Source: Owenia fusiformis (lineage: Eukaryota; Annelida; Polychaeta; Sabellida; Oweniidae). From it: DNA of 64,000 nt. Positions 1-12,275 of the stretch are shown in pieces. A model generated the notes under the pieces. The model worked only from the letters and a program-made list of their open reading frames with translations. It had not been told where the DNA came from and made no database searches. The stretch's first letter is position 1, and every line of letters begins with the position of its first letter. The stretch covers positions 8,902,842 to 8,966,841 of the forward strand of contig CAIIXF020000011.1 of NCBI GenBank assembly GCA_903813345.2, written 5' to 3'. The position numbers and the translations under genes are program-made.

Positions 1-335
<335 letters not shown>

Positions 336-560
336 CCACAAATAAGCATCAAGCCACAAATGGAAACTTAGCCACCCATAAGCATCAAGTCACAAATGGA
401 AACCTAGCCACCCATAAGCATCAAGTCACAAATGGAAACCTAGCCAATCCAAGTGAAGATGACCTACCTACTGAAAACCAAGCCGCCCTCTGGAAGATTA
501 ATCACCTGCTGGAGTGTGAGCCACACATGGGAAGCCAAGCCAAGATGACCCGTACACTGG
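336..560. repeat. 36-bp repeat flanking the minisatellite
   Basis: Three near-identical 36-bp units (core AAGCATCAAGTCACAAATGG, then AAACCTAGCCACCCAT) run from about 344 to 450. They are followed by decayed units that share the GCCAC and CTGGAAGAT words of the preceding array. This suggests one array evolved from the other. Confidence 0.8.
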
Positions 561-2558
561 AAACTACTTTAACACGACCCCTGATGTGTTGCAATGTTCC
601 TGTCACCCAAGTTAAGTAATCTTGATTTTTTATGTTGTATTTTTTATGTTGTATTTTTTATGTCATTTAAAGGGTCATCTCCAGCTAGACAATAATTTCC
701 ATCTATGGGTTGGGAGGCAGGTTCTTCTCGTTTAGTGGGGCACCTTCCATTTTGAATGAACCGGTGGATTTTGTTGGCCAGCCCATTATTCTGGAGTGGA
801 GGAATGTGGAGTCTGCTATGAAGCTGGATGGCTGAACATGTCTTAACACGAGATCAAGTATTGGGAGGCCTTCCTTTGTTCATGTTTTATGTTGTCCCGA
901 TTGATTTTGAGGAATATCTAAGAATGGCATCGTTGAGCATGAGTCATTCTGATCCATTGCATTGAGAGCTCTGGCTTACTTGATCATACCATTTGATGTT
1001 CCTTGTGGTATCTCCACTGTGATTCTGATGATCAGTGTCTATCAATCTCTAGATGCATGGGTTTCAGGTATCAATTCCTTGTAAGTCCCAACCCAACAGT
1101 TTCCATGTTGGACTCTTATTGTTGAACTTGGTTCTTGTTTCGCCTATATTCTGATGGTCGATGAAAGCCACAGTTACTCGTTAGTAAACGTGGTCGACCT
1201 GCACCCACCAGGATGTAGGTCAATGTATTGCTGTGGTGCCGGTGTGCATTCGATAGTTCCCGAGGGGTCTCGGTGAATTCTGGTGATGGTCCACTCATTT
1301 TTGCTTTCAAGCATCAGTGTCGATTAGTTGGCTATGACGAGTATAGTGTGATTCTTAAGATCTTGTGAGGACGCAGCTAGGGTTCACGTGGTTACTGTAC
1401 AGGAACGGCATTGGAGTTGATACATGTTACCCTTGTACTCTTTAGGTAGGTAGACATTGCTTATCAGTGTTACAGTAAAGATACTATCAGGAATTGATAG
1501 TGGTCTGGTCTTGTATTTCATCTTTTTAATGTGATGTATCCTAATGATGCATGGCCAAGGATGGCATTCTTGTAATTCTTCTTAATCTCTCTGGACAGCA
1601 TACAGCATGAGCGAGGGGACGGTCACCCAATGTTTGATCTTTTGTTAAGGTGTGGTCGGCTTGAAAGCTTCCTAACAGGTTCTATGTTCTGAAATGAAAG
1701 AATAATGGAATCCACCAATGGTTCATTTCAAAATGGAAGAGATGTGCGCCATATTTGGAAATGTTGTCTTCATATTGTTTTTATAAATTCACTTTCACCT
1801 GAGAGTTAACATACTAAGTATGTTAGTCTCAGTTTTTAGGTTTCAATTTTCAATTCTTTTTTTGGTGCGAGCTGGAAGATGGTTCTCTGTGTTGTAGCCT
1901 ATTTGTAGCCAATTTTTAGTTTTCAACTATTTTTTCTTGTGTTGAGGTCAGTGTTAATGTGACCATGATTTGGTCCAAAAAGCAATCAACTGTATAGGTA
2001 TTTATGACCTAGACTCTGATTGTTTAAAGCAAATTGTTCAGGTTTTGCAAATGATAATCCCTTGCTTGCTTTGGAGTTAAGGTAGTCATTAAAACAACTT
2101 TTCTCAATATAGGTGGTTTTAAGAGAGATGCTGACTTCTACTGCTTTGGACAACAACTACTACTATTGCATAGAAGATACTAATAAATCGATTTTCTCCT
2201 TGCACAAAATCACAATTTAGCCAGAAGTATGAACTTGGCAGAAGGCACACAATGGATGCAATGCTGGAAGCAGTTTTGTATTGTCTAGATAAAATGTATT
2301 ACTACCTTACTCCATCCCTCCTAATTGATTCCTTTTTTGGCAATTTGTTTACATTGTGATATTATCTGAGTATTACAGCATCTTTTTGTATTTTCAGCAA
2401 AGCAGATCTTGGGCTGCAACACCAGGAACAGTGGTCTTGTTTACATGTGTTTGGTAATTTATGTTCTGTGACTACTGGGAAAATAGTTAATATTCTATCA
2501 ATTTAGTTTTGATCAATATAATAATGCTAACTTTCAAGTAACAAGTTGCCAATTAATT
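561..2558. other. Unique non-coding stretch
   Basis: I see no convincing exon. There is a tiny triplicated ATGTTGTATTTTTT tract at about 624-667. The 64-codon minus-strand ORF at 1116-1310 has no recognisable domain and no supporting splice or start context. Confidence 0.5.
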
Positions 2559-2738
2559 CAGCGGTGATAAGGTGATATATTCATAGTTCTTAGTAAAGTG
2601 TACTTACTCAGCAATGATTTGATTTTTATGTCGCCACCAAAAGTAGTAACATAATGTTACATGTATATTTCTGTGAACAAAGCTCTTTATGGATTGCGGC
2701 CAGCAATTGGTGTTCATCTACTGTAACAGATTGCATCT

Positions 2739-3580
2739 TTAACAAATGGCCAGTGGTGACATTTTGCATATTAATGCATTCTCTTAAAGTGATATTTAAA
2801 CATACTCATATCTGAAAATGGCCATTCCAGAGAGATGGGTATATTAACTTATCACTTTAAAGGAAAAAAGTCAAATCATTGCTGACTTTTTTCCTTTTTT
2901 CTAAGTACTTTCAGGTCATTACACTTTGAACCCCAGTTGAGAAGTTACATAAAAGATAGACAATCTACGTTAGCTCTTTGCAGTGTCTGTATCTACATGG
3001 CATATTGTTACTACTAGTGATAGATCTGTTTAACTAAAGTGGCATCTTCGAGGAGGGGACAGTCTTTGGATCCTGTTTAAGTAAGTTGAATTATTTAATA
3101 ATTTACAGCGCATAGGAATTAATTTTTAAAAGATGAAACATGTTTTACCAGTATTCAGTAACGTTGTATAATAGTATGTTTTTTTGGAAAACAAGACCAA
3201 AGGTAAAAAAGCTTGTTGTTGTGTGGATTACACAAAGCTTTACAAACCTCTAAATTTATCTTGATATCATTCAATGATTCTCCATAAGATCTTACATCTC
3301 ATTTGTTTTGTGGTAAGGAGCTACTTGCAAAATGTTACAACTGACTGATTAGATCTTCTTTCAAAATTGACACTTGTGTTTGGCCCTTGTTTTTTTCTTC
3401 AATTTAAACTGAATGGAGTTAATAAACCATCAATTTTGTATATAAGCATGCATGGGCGCATGGACTGTATGATTGTAATTATGAGTTAGGCATTGTAACA
3501 AATGGCAAGAAGACAATTTGCATATTAATGCTCTTTAAAATGATGAGTAAAATATACTCATCCCTGAAAAGGTTATATCA
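2739..3580 (+). repeat. Pair of diverged direct repeats
   Basis: About 85 bp at 2739-2830 recurs at 3496-3580. Both copies share ACAAATGGC, TTTGCATATTAATGC, a CTCTTAAA-like tract, and ATACTCATATCTGAAAA or its variant. This looks like two decayed copies of a dispersed repeat. The DNA between them is non-coding. Confidence 0.6.
2859..2897. other. Perfect 15-bp stem hairpin
   Basis: AAAGGAAAAAAGTCA at 2859-2873 is the exact reverse complement of 2883-2897, with a 9-nt loop. It lies next to one of the diverged direct repeats and may be the end of a small inverted-repeat element. Confidence 0.75.
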
Positions 3581-3599
3581 TTTTGATTTTAGACTGCAA

Positions 3600-4930
3600 T
3601 GATGGTGGTGGGTGGAACTCAGTTATGGTTTGTGATTAAATATTCTGTGATGGCCTGCTATTACAAATTGTTTGCAATAGTTTCCTTGGAGAGAACAACA
3701 TCATCATACTCTGATGTGGCAGTAAACTAGACTATAGTGATGGTTGAAGCTAGTTATGTACTGATTTTACATATTGTGTGCAATCCTGACCTTGACCTTG
3801 CAGATAACCACATTATTACACTATTGTTGGCACCTCTACTGACTGTGTAACATAGACTTTTAATAGAGGCGGATTTTATGGACTCCAATACCATATGCAA
3901 TCCTTACCTTGGATTGAACAACATTATCATACTCTGGTGTGGCATCACTTTACTTTATTCACATTCCTTACTTTGAAGAGAGCAACATTATCATACTCTT
4001 CTGTGGTACAACTAGTGACTTTGTAACCTAGACTACAATGGTGATGGAACCTAGCTTTATTGTACCAAGACTTACCTTGGAGAGAACAACATCATCATAC
4101 TCTTCTGTGGTACAACTAGTGACTTTGTAACCTAGACTACAATGGTGATGGAACCTAGGTTTATTGTACAAAGACTTACCTTGGAGAGAACAACATCAAA
4201 TCTAGTGACCTTGTAACTTAGACTTAATGGTGGTGGAACTTAGTTTTATTTTGCGTAATCCTTAATCTGTTACCTAGACTATAATGTAGTTTGAAATAAG
4301 TTATGGACTGCAATTACATATTGGGTGAAATCCTTAACATGGAAAGGGACAACATTATCTGATGTGGTTGCGACACCAATGATTCTGTTAATGATGGGGT
4401 TTAATCATGTACTGCTACTAAATATTGTGCTCAATTCTTATCCTCATAATGAACATTCAACTTTATCATATTCTTCTGGGGCAGCACTTATCACTCTGTT
4501 ACCTACATTAAAATGGTCATGGAACCCCTGTTAACTTAATTATTGACTGCAATTATAGATTGTGTACAATCCTTTACTTGTAGAAAACAACATTATCACA
4601 CTCTTCTGTGGCACCACTAATGACTTTGTAACCCACATGTTGTTAAGGAGTAAGATTTCTTATTTTGTACAACCTTCAACTTGGAGAAACAACAACAACC
4701 ACTTATGACTGAAATCTAGTTATGGACTGCTGTGACATATTGTGTGCAATCTTTAACAAGGAGAGAACATTATCAGAGTCTGTTGTTGTACTACAAATTG
4801 CACAAATTACAATCTTTACCTTGGAGAGAATTATCGTACCCTTATTTTGTAACAAAGACTGTAATGATGGTGATAGTTATGTGTGGCGACTTCATATTCT
4901 GTGTTGAACAAATCGTGATCTTACCAACAT
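3600..4930 (+). repeat. Decayed 104-bp tandem repeat
   Basis: Units contain CTTACCTTGGAGAGAACAAC, then ATCATACTCTTCTGTGG, then GTGACTTTGTAACCTAGACT. The best units begin at 3967, 4071 and 4175, exactly 104 bp apart. Progressively diverged units extend to both sides. The small plus-strand ORFs at 4325-4534 and 4722-4935 lie wholly inside the repeat and are not counted as genes. Confidence 0.85.
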
Positions 4931-5605
4931 ACTAGCAATGAGCTATATATAATGTGTGTACAATAAACATGATTTATTGAATGCTGTACTGTTTACTCCT
5001 ATTTTACATATGTATTACAAACATTCTGACTTGCATGTTGATGTCTTAATGTGAATTAAAGAATTTTACAATTTGGTGCAGGTTCTATCAGGACTCATGA
5101 TTGACTCATGATTGAATAATATTCCTTTATAAATAAAATTGGTCAGTTTTCTCGTGTTATTTTATTTTAAATGACTGGCAAATCCACTATCCAATAGTAT
5201 TGAAGACTCAATCTGTCAACAGTTGGTACAACCTTTTTTCAATATAAATATTTTTCAGTTTTTGAAAAATATTACTGAAATTGAACCAATTTTGGAATAC
5301 CCTGCGTGCAGAGTCTAGTTAAACGAAGCTCTCTTTTAAGAAGTGTAGTCCAAGGAATGCAAAGGGTAATTTTGGAACAGAATTAAGATTTGAATTGGTG
5401 ATTGATAGATTACTGATCAAAATATGGAAAAACCAGACACAAATCCCTAAATTTCATGAATCTCCATCGAACATACTCAATACTGTAGTTTCTAAATGGC
5501 TGAATAAAGCCGACATTATAGGACTATGCCATACACCGCAGATGAAAACGTGATACAGATTTGATTTGATTGGTCGAAAGAATCTATTCTAAATGTAAAC
5601 TACGC
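4931..5605. other. Non-coding stretch
   Basis: AT-rich, with no ORF, repeat or RNA signal that I can support. Confidence 0.5.
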
Positions 5606-5611
5606 TGGATT

Positions 5612-6128
5612 ACCAATATACACGGGTTACTAGAGTATCCGCGTATATTGAGTATGACCGGTTCTTAGGCTACGAATATGACCTGTTTTGGAAAGTCATG
5701 AGGGGCACAGCTGTTTAGAAATGGAAAATATCATATTTGGACAGAGCAGACTAAATTATTTAAAATATTCATGACTAATTCGTAGATCTAGCTATATATT
5801 ATAAATAAGATATGTCATCCTCTTCGGAGTTGCGTTGTGTTTCACAAAAACTGATCAAAGATGCTGGAAACTAGGATTTTACGGCTTCAATCTAATATTA
5901 ATACGTTTTCTCTTGATTAAGGCCCCTTGTGATATGCCTGGCATTATAAGTATACCAAGTATCATTCATTGACCAAGTAGGATAAAAAGAAAACGTTCGA
6001 AAGTGTTCATAAAAAGCAAGTACTCACCTCGTCTGTTTATAGGAACAGAAATACGGTCACACTCGTAAGCTTAGAACCGGTCATACTCAATATACGCGGA
6101 TACTCTAGTATCCCGTGAATATAGTTGG
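5612..6128. mobile_element. MITE-like element with ~75-bp inverted ends
   Basis: The left end at about 5612-5685 is the inverted match of about 6050-6128. Shared stretches include TACTAGAGTATCCGCGTATA, then TTGAGTATGACCGGTTCT, with only scattered mismatches inward. The ~365-bp interior has no ORF. This fits a non-autonomous DNA transposon or fold-back element. The exact ends and target-site duplication are not clear. Confidence 0.8.
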
Positions 6129-7190
6129 CGGTTTGAGTACTAATATAAATGAACTCTGTATTGATAAAGTACGTTTATAACATGTTATTGCTGAATGATA
6201 AACCTACTCCTGAAAATATTTGAAATGTGTAAATCGTGATTGAAAGTTTGCATTTGGCCATAAAAGTCACTTATGAGCTTCACGAACATAGGTTCGTTTT
6301 TTGTTAAATTGTTTTCCTTGAAGTGTGATTTTGCATCTAACACCTACAGAAAACATCATCAAACAATACAAGTAACGTACTGGTGTATATTATTCAATTG
6401 CATAAGTTGATATATTCCACTTTTCCGTGCACCAAGATGTTGAATCGGTAATCATAATAATTTAGAGTAGCACGTTCGTTGCATCTATGTAATTGAAAAT
6501 TGCGTACATCCGTATTGCGCTCTTATTGGTTAGTGTGTATGCCATATACCGCAAGTAAACAGGCCATATTCGTTGCGGAACATGACGTATATTTGTATCC
6601 TGTTTACTGCAAGGTCCCTGCAACAATGAATTTAAATTTAAATTAAAAAAAATCGCACATGATTATTGCTATTGAATGTTGACTAGATTAGTGCTGTATA
6701 ATTAGTGTTTTTGTAGAAAACTGAAAACTAGTACCGATGTGAAAGGGTAGAAGGTCCCATCAAATTATGGTCCTACTCTCCATTGATTTATATGGTGACC
6801 TAATTACAATTATTTTCCTTATTATTTATACACAGTCAGGGCCGCAACGAAGGGGACCATAATCCCCAGGTACCATAATTTCTTTTACACCGGGTCGATG
6901 TAGTCTTTTATGATATGTTGAATGTCAGATGTTTTTGGATTTTATCTGCTACAGTGATTTTGCATTTAATCATGGAACGCTCATCACCAGACACCTCAAA
7001 ACAAACATTATCCTCTTTGCCTAGCGACAAAGTAAAGATGCATTTCTTGAGCGAGTTTTCGGATTCATAAAAATACAATTGAATAACATACTAGAAAACG
7101 TACATATAACACAATGACACGCAGTTTAGATAACAGTTAACCGTCGATACATGTATGTTATGACATGCGCAAAGCTCTATTTAGTAATAT
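6129..7190. other. Non-coding stretch
   Basis: AT-rich DNA with no supported feature. Confidence 0.5.
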
Positions 7191-7198
7191 TTTCATTT

Positions 7199-7278
7199 CA
7201 AATATGGCGGCCAATCCGATGTCTGACAACCCTTACAAAGAATCTAGGCAGTGTGCATTTTTAACTCCTGTGAAATAA
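7199..7278 (+). promoter_or_regulatory. YY1-like site overlapping a short ORF, possible gene start
   Basis: CAAATATGGCGGCC at 7199-7212 matches the YY1 consensus often found at metazoan transcription starts, where the ATG belongs to the motif. A 24-codon ORF starts at 7204 (MAANPMSDNPYKESRQ...) and ends at 7278. It could be a first coding exon with a donor near GGCAGTGTG, or a chance ORF. No downstream exon was identified. Confidence 0.3.
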
Positions 7279-7519
7279 CAAGTGGAATTTAGGCTAGTAG
7301 TTGTTTTATGTTTTGTTATCATTTTGCATCGTAATTCTATGGGATGTGGTGTTCAAATGTCAGCAGAAATACATATCCATACGATAATCGAGTGAATTAG
7401 ATAACAGATTTTTCGAAAACCCGTCTTCTGCTATGAGTGTAAAAACTTGTATTAACATGCTCAAAAGTGCCAATGTGCACATCACTGTCAAGCTAAATCA
7501 ATTTTGTGTCTAAAACAGA

Positions 7520-7666
7520 AACCTTACTTACTCAAAACAGCTTGTCATTCGCGTATACACGCTTAGCAAACACGGCGAAATGATCTGAATCTTGGAATTT
7601 CGTTCGAGAGCTAGTAATGTTTGCTCCGGTCTTCGTCATAAGTGTTCATCAGACTTCACGCATGCT
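7520..7666 (+). repeat. Copy 1 of ~145-bp direct duplication
   Basis: Nearly identical to 7804-7947, including TTCGTTCGAGAGCTAGTAAT and CTCCGGTCTTCGTCATAAGT. It is CpG-richer than its surroundings. The intervening ~137 bp include CGCATGCGCC, which partly matches the NRF-1 site. This may be a duplicated promoter or first-exon fragment. Confidence 0.9.
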
Positions 7667-7803
7667 CAGGAGAAAACAATCGACCAATAACGTTTATAAA
7701 TCAATTTTTCGCATGCGCCTTACAAGGGTAAAGAAATCCGTATTTATAAACGAACCAATTTGAGATAACCCGATATCAGTCGGAGAAATCTGACGATCTA
7801 CGA

Positions 7804-7947
7804 AACCTTACATACTCACAAAACAGCTCGTCATTCGCGACGCTTAGCAAACACGGCGAAATGATCTGAATCTTGGAATTTCGTTCGAGAGCTAGTAATG
7901 TTTGCTCCGGTCTTCGTCATAAGTGTTCATCAGACTTCTCGCATGCT
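7804..7947 (+). repeat. Copy 2 of ~145-bp direct duplication
   Basis: Differs from copy 1 mainly by a short deletion near CATTCGCGACGC, where copy 1 has extra TATACAC. The high identity implies a recent local duplication or gene conversion. Confidence 0.9.
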
Positions 7948-8052
7948 AACATATTCGAAGTGAAACTTACACGCTCTGACGATAATTAAATGAGTGGCAG
8001 TCGATTTGCTATCACTATTTCTAAACCATGGTGGTTTGAAAGCATGATTCTG

Positions 8053-8142
8053 TAAAAAACCGACCGCCGACCAAGCACCGACCTCCCACCTCATGGATCA
8101 AACTGTGGAGAGTGACTGGTCGGTGGTCGACAGCTAGTCTTT
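8053..8142. other. GC-rich imperfect hairpin
   Basis: ACCGACCGCCGACC at about 8059 pairs imperfectly with GGTCGGTGGTCGAC near 8130. It immediately precedes the relict satellite copies. Confidence 0.5.
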
Positions 8143-8159
8143 TTCGTAATCCTGTGACT

Positions 8160-8470
8160 TGGAACCTTGTCCGAAAACTGACATTTCGTCCATACCGCAG
8201 ACTGCATCATTGATTTATGACGGATTAGATATTACATATTTCCCTAAATTAAAGATCAATCAACAAGTCCTTGTTGGGCAAACGTAAAACTATATACTCA
8301 AACATTTCAAATGTCTCGCAAATTAGCAGACGACTCGCTGTTCCAAGCGTGACGTAAAACTTAAATGTACATGTAGGACTTGTCCGAAAACGGACATTTC
8401 GTCTATTGCGCGAACCGCATCTTTGACTTATGACGAATTAGATTTTAAATATCTCCCTAAATTAAATGAT
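8160..8470 (+). repeat. Relict copies of the 186-bp satellite
   Basis: Two copies of the conserved box (CTTGTCCGAAAACTGACATT at 8166, CTTGTCCGAAAACGGACATT at 8379) are each followed by the monomer body: ...TGACGAATTAGAT..., TATCTCCCTAAATT. They have the orientation of the array at 16-24 kb but lie about 7.5 kb outside it. Spacing is 213 bp rather than 186, so one unit has gained DNA. Confidence 0.85.
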
Positions 8471-8695
8471 TTATGGTTAAGCACATAAATGAACATTGTA
8501 ACATGATTTAAACTTTTGATTCTTTTATCACTCATTTGTTTTATTGATTTATTCCAATTAAAGTTTATAATTAAAGATTTGTAATGAATGGAAACAACTT
8601 ATAGCATGTAAAGTAGATGTGACAAGTAGATTTCAAAAGGTTCTACATAATCCTATTTTCCTTAAAGCAAACCAGACATAACCGTATCCCAACGG

Positions 8696-8703
8696 TGACG
8701 TCA
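8696..8703. promoter_or_regulatory. Perfect palindromic CRE (TGACGTCA)
   Basis: An exact consensus CREB/ATF site 112 bp before the ATG of the ORF at 8815. Its position is right for a core or proximal promoter. This is sequence evidence only. Confidence 0.5.
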
Positions 8704-8814
8704 TTTTTCACGATTAAGTGGATACTCCTTCCCTTTTTTAAACCATCAAACAGATCCCGATTATCTGTGTTTTCTCCTTTGTCGTTTACAGTAGTTACGC
8801 GAACGTTATAAATT

Positions 8815-9219
8815 ATGAATAAATATGCGAGCGGCGATTATGACGAAGCGGACAGATATACTATATCTGCCTACTCGGAGCGGGACGTAAAGCTATATCT
8901 GCCCGCTGATGAAAATATAAGTTTTTACAAACCGGCTTTATGTACCTGTAACACGTCCAAGTATGGGATAAAAATATTTATACATGTCCTAACTTTTGTA
9001 TATTTTAGTTTGTTTTGTAGTTTTGCTGTCACATCTGTGGCCACTTATATTTTGATGCTTCTCGGTCATGTTATTTTGAGAAAATTAACATGGCTGAAAC
9101 ACTCTAAATTACAAAAGGCCACTGCTTTGCTGCTGCACATTATACATAACTATCTGAAATATAGAAAAGTTAGGACTTGTACATATGTTTCCATATTTTC
9201 ATATACTGTTGCAATATAG
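8815..9219 (+). CDS. Hypothetical 134-aa ORF, possible first coding exon
   Basis: I do not recognise the product. The first ~45 codons are charged and CpG-rich (MNKYASGDYDEADRYTISAY start, acidic and tyrosine-rich), unlike the AT-rich flanks, which is the best coding evidence. Residues ~60-90 are strongly hydrophobic (VLTFVYFSLFCSFAVT... then IYMLLGHV-like). This could be one membrane span or simply read-through into an intron. The ATG has A at -3. A perfect CRE lies 112 bp upstream. No clear polyadenylation signal follows. Two readings are possible: a short cytoplasmic-tail plus single-span membrane protein, or exon 1 of a longer gene whose donor lies within 8880-8960 (GT sites at 8886 and near 8949). 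No partner exon was found. Confidence 0.35.
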   Translation: MNKYASGDYDEADRYTISAYSERDVKLYLPADENISFYKPALCTCNTSKYGIKIFIHVLTFVYFSLFCSFAVTSVATYILMLLGHVILRKLTWLKHSKLQKATALLLHIIHNYLKYRKVRTCTYVSIFSYTVAI

Positions 9220-10040
9220 TCATTTGATTGCTTATTTTTTCAATTCAAAGTAGTTCCAAACATTTTAAATTTTACTTTAAACACGTTTGTTTAAAATATG
9301 TATCATAGAAAACAAGCTAAACAGGGCGTATAAAAAATGCAACAAGCAGTTTTCTCGTAAAATCACAAAACTAGTGATGACTACATCAATTTCATTTAAT
9401 GTGGCATAAAGCCACGTCCCTCCCCTTTGCAATGATATGTCATTCATTAACATGTGGTCATGGTTGGTTGAGAAATCCTTCCCATGGCCGTCATCAAATA
9501 GCACCTTGAAATGGTCAATGTTTCTGAGGGAAAATCCCTTGCTCCCCCTCTGGCATCCCCAATCCACCTCACCCTTTTATCCTCTTTGACACCCCCCACA
9601 AAAAAAATTGCAACACATTCTTTATTGACTCATACACTTTGAAAGTGCCCAGAAAGCACCAAATAGCATCTCAAAAGTGTAAAATTTTCTAGGGGTAGTT
9701 TTCTATAAAACAATTGGGAAAGTTTGGAAGTTGCATTTGTTAATTTTAAACACTTTAAAAGTGCCCAGAAATCACCAAGTGACATAATGAAATCATAAAT
9801 AATTCTGACACTGCATCCCAAAAACTAAAGCATTCATTTACTCAAACACATTTAAAATGCTCAGAATTAACCAGACAGCATCTTGAATTAGTAAAATTTC
9901 TTAAAATTGATTCTATTGCCTTCTAGCACACCCTCCCTATTCCAATGTTTCTCCAAATTGCTCATACAATATTTAGTCTAAAAACAATATGAAAACAATT
10001 AAATACTTCAAAATAGGCTGAATGGCCTTGATATAGAGAG
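9220..10040. repeat. Non-coding stretch with decayed ~100-bp direct repeats
   Basis: The phrase CACTTTGAAAGTGCCCAGAA recurs in degraded form near 9638, 9752 and 9845, followed each time by a C-A-CC-A / ATAGCATCT-like tail. This suggests three decayed tandem units. Minus-strand ORFs at 9277-9567 and 9630-9821 overlap them and look spurious. Confidence 0.55.
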
Positions 10041-10047
10041 TAACTGA

Positions 10048-10061
10048 CCCCCCCCCCCCCC
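10048..10061 (+). repeat. Homopolymer C14
   Basis: A run of 14 C. A second run of the same length is at 11520-11533. Both are possible assembly-length errors. Confidence 0.95.
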
Positions 10062-11272
10062 TCTGACTTACGCGATTTGATTTACGCGGAAAAAATGACA
10101 ATTTTATTTTCTCTTTATTGAAAGCCGCACCCCCTTGGAGAAAAGTGTCTTACGGGCCTGCTTCCATTTGCACAGTGAGTCAAAATCTGCTCTGAACCAA
10201 GTTTCAGATATTGCAAAAATAAGTTCAAGGGTTAAGTGCCAATAGGAGTTCTCCTGTCTTGAATTGTTGTGACTTTTTCTTTTGGAGCTATCTCAGGAGC
10301 ATTTGTGCTCACAATTCCTCCACCAGATATTGCAAAACTTCGAGAAAGAATTCCCAATGATCTGCTTTTCTCCGCTTTAACCCACAGATGACTCGGGGCT
10401 TAATCATGCATGGTGTGGAGAGTTGAGCGCATCTTTATGTGCAAGGAAGTGATGGCAATTTAGACATGACTGAAATTTTTTGTGCGGTCCCTACTAACCA
10501 TAGATCATAATGTATGAATAGCAACTTGATCAGAAAAAATTCCAAAAATGAAACACCCTAATAAGTATACGTTACAAGTTGTACTTTCATGTTTCATGTA
10601 TGTGCGAAATCTCTCTAATATTCTAGAAATCTGCTAATCTCTGTTTTTGTGATTATATTGAGGCAACAAATAAGCATCAATCAGGGTTTTTAGTTATATG
10701 GAATCTAAACATTTTCTCTTTGTATGGGTATCATTATTGATTGTTCTGTACATTGCATTTCTTTTTGAAGTATACATATAGTGCATTTACCATTGTTATG
10801 GGGTTTGGAGGTCAAACAAATCTGTATTTCTTGTTGAATATGATTGCTTGTTTGCAGCCTTTTCTTGCTCGTCACCTATGACTAAATGAGAATGGACAAG
10901 TTGATTGTTATCTGTTATGTTGATCTTACAGTACATTGTATATAACGCCAATAGATCCATTAAAAATGTTTCTTTTTTAGTTTTCAAGAGTGACTATTGT
11001 TTTAGCACATACTCGGCTTAGGCTCACTAATATATTATGAATATCAACACCTTCAATATAAAAGTCCATTGAGTAAATGAATTATGCATTCTGTATGTAC
11101 AAGTATAATTATTTTTAGAAAAACGAAGCTTTAGAATACAAGCTATCAGAAGACAATATATTATTATTATTAGACAACGTTATTTTTAAATAAAGTCACA
11201 TTGAATAATAGTGAAAGAAACAAGTCAATTGTAAATGAATAATAGAAGGATAAAAAGAATGCATTCACAGCA

Positions 11273-11299
11273 GTTTCTACATATGAAATATGTAGAAAC
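11273..11299. other. 12-bp stem, 3-nt loop hairpin
   Basis: GTTTCTACATAT, loop GAA, ATATGTAGAAAC: a perfect stem. It has no T-tract that would suggest a terminator and no adjacent gene. Confidence 0.7.
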
Positions 11300-11733
11300 G
11301 TAGTAACTCTACTCTACTGCTTTATTCAATTTCACACATATTGGTTTATCACAATTAAATTCAGCATATCCTCATATGTTCGTATAAAAAAGATTAAATG
11401 CCAAAGCTCTTTTATCAGATGGAAAAATAGTAGCAAAGGTGTGAGGTTAAAAATAATTAATATCGTTCATAGATCTTGTAAACTGTATCACATTGTACTC
11501 TTGTAGTAGGCATGCTATACCCCCCCCCCCCCCTTGTATAACTAGAACTTGTGAACTGACATATCAGAACTGCAAAACTTCTAGTCTTATTTCAACAATT
11601 TGTGAACTGCTCAATATTATATGCTAACATCTTCTGTATCACAAAGACACTATGCTAGCAGATTAATGGCACTTGATTAAGTAATTGTCAGATTGTACAT
11701 ATCAATCTTTAATTGGGCTGGATTATGGCCCAG

Positions 11734-11747
11734 TAGGTCATGACCTA
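11734..11747. promoter_or_regulatory. Palindromic AGGTCA/TGACCT nuclear-receptor-type site
   Basis: TAGGTCATGACCTA is a perfect 14-bp palindrome. It contains two AGGTCA half-sites inverted with no spacer, the arrangement known as TREpal for thyroid/retinoid-type receptors. No gene is visible nearby, so function is uncertain. Confidence 0.4.
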
Positions 11748-12275
11748 GTCAGGGTGAAAAAATGTTTTATCAAATAATGGAAATCACAAGGCCGTGATCA
11801 CTTTGATTTTTTGTCCTTTAAGCTTTTTGGTCACTCAAATGAATCATATAAACTTGATACCAAGATATTAAGGTACGTTATGATCCTATTTTTAAAAAAA
11901 ATGGTTCATGAGAAATTGAGATAATTAAGAAAACTTCCCTAATTCTTCACATTGCTATTGCTCCATATTGATGTGGATGTCAAAAAGAGACTGACACTGG
12001 TGTGTAGATATTCAAATGAGCTAGAGTATCATGCCATCTTTAATCCTTAATTGTGATTAATTACAGAGAAATATGCATGTAGGTTACTAGGTCGGGCCAT
12101 TTTACAACTGACCCATATAGCGGTGGAAAATGGCCTATGCCATAGACTGTTAGAGGGGTATAGGTATTCTTGCAAGAGTGAGTATGAACACTTTGCTGTC
12201 TATGCCAGACCTGTCACACCTTCTTCCTTCGTCTTTTGCAATGTTTAACACTTGGGTCCGAGCTGAATTTTGCCC

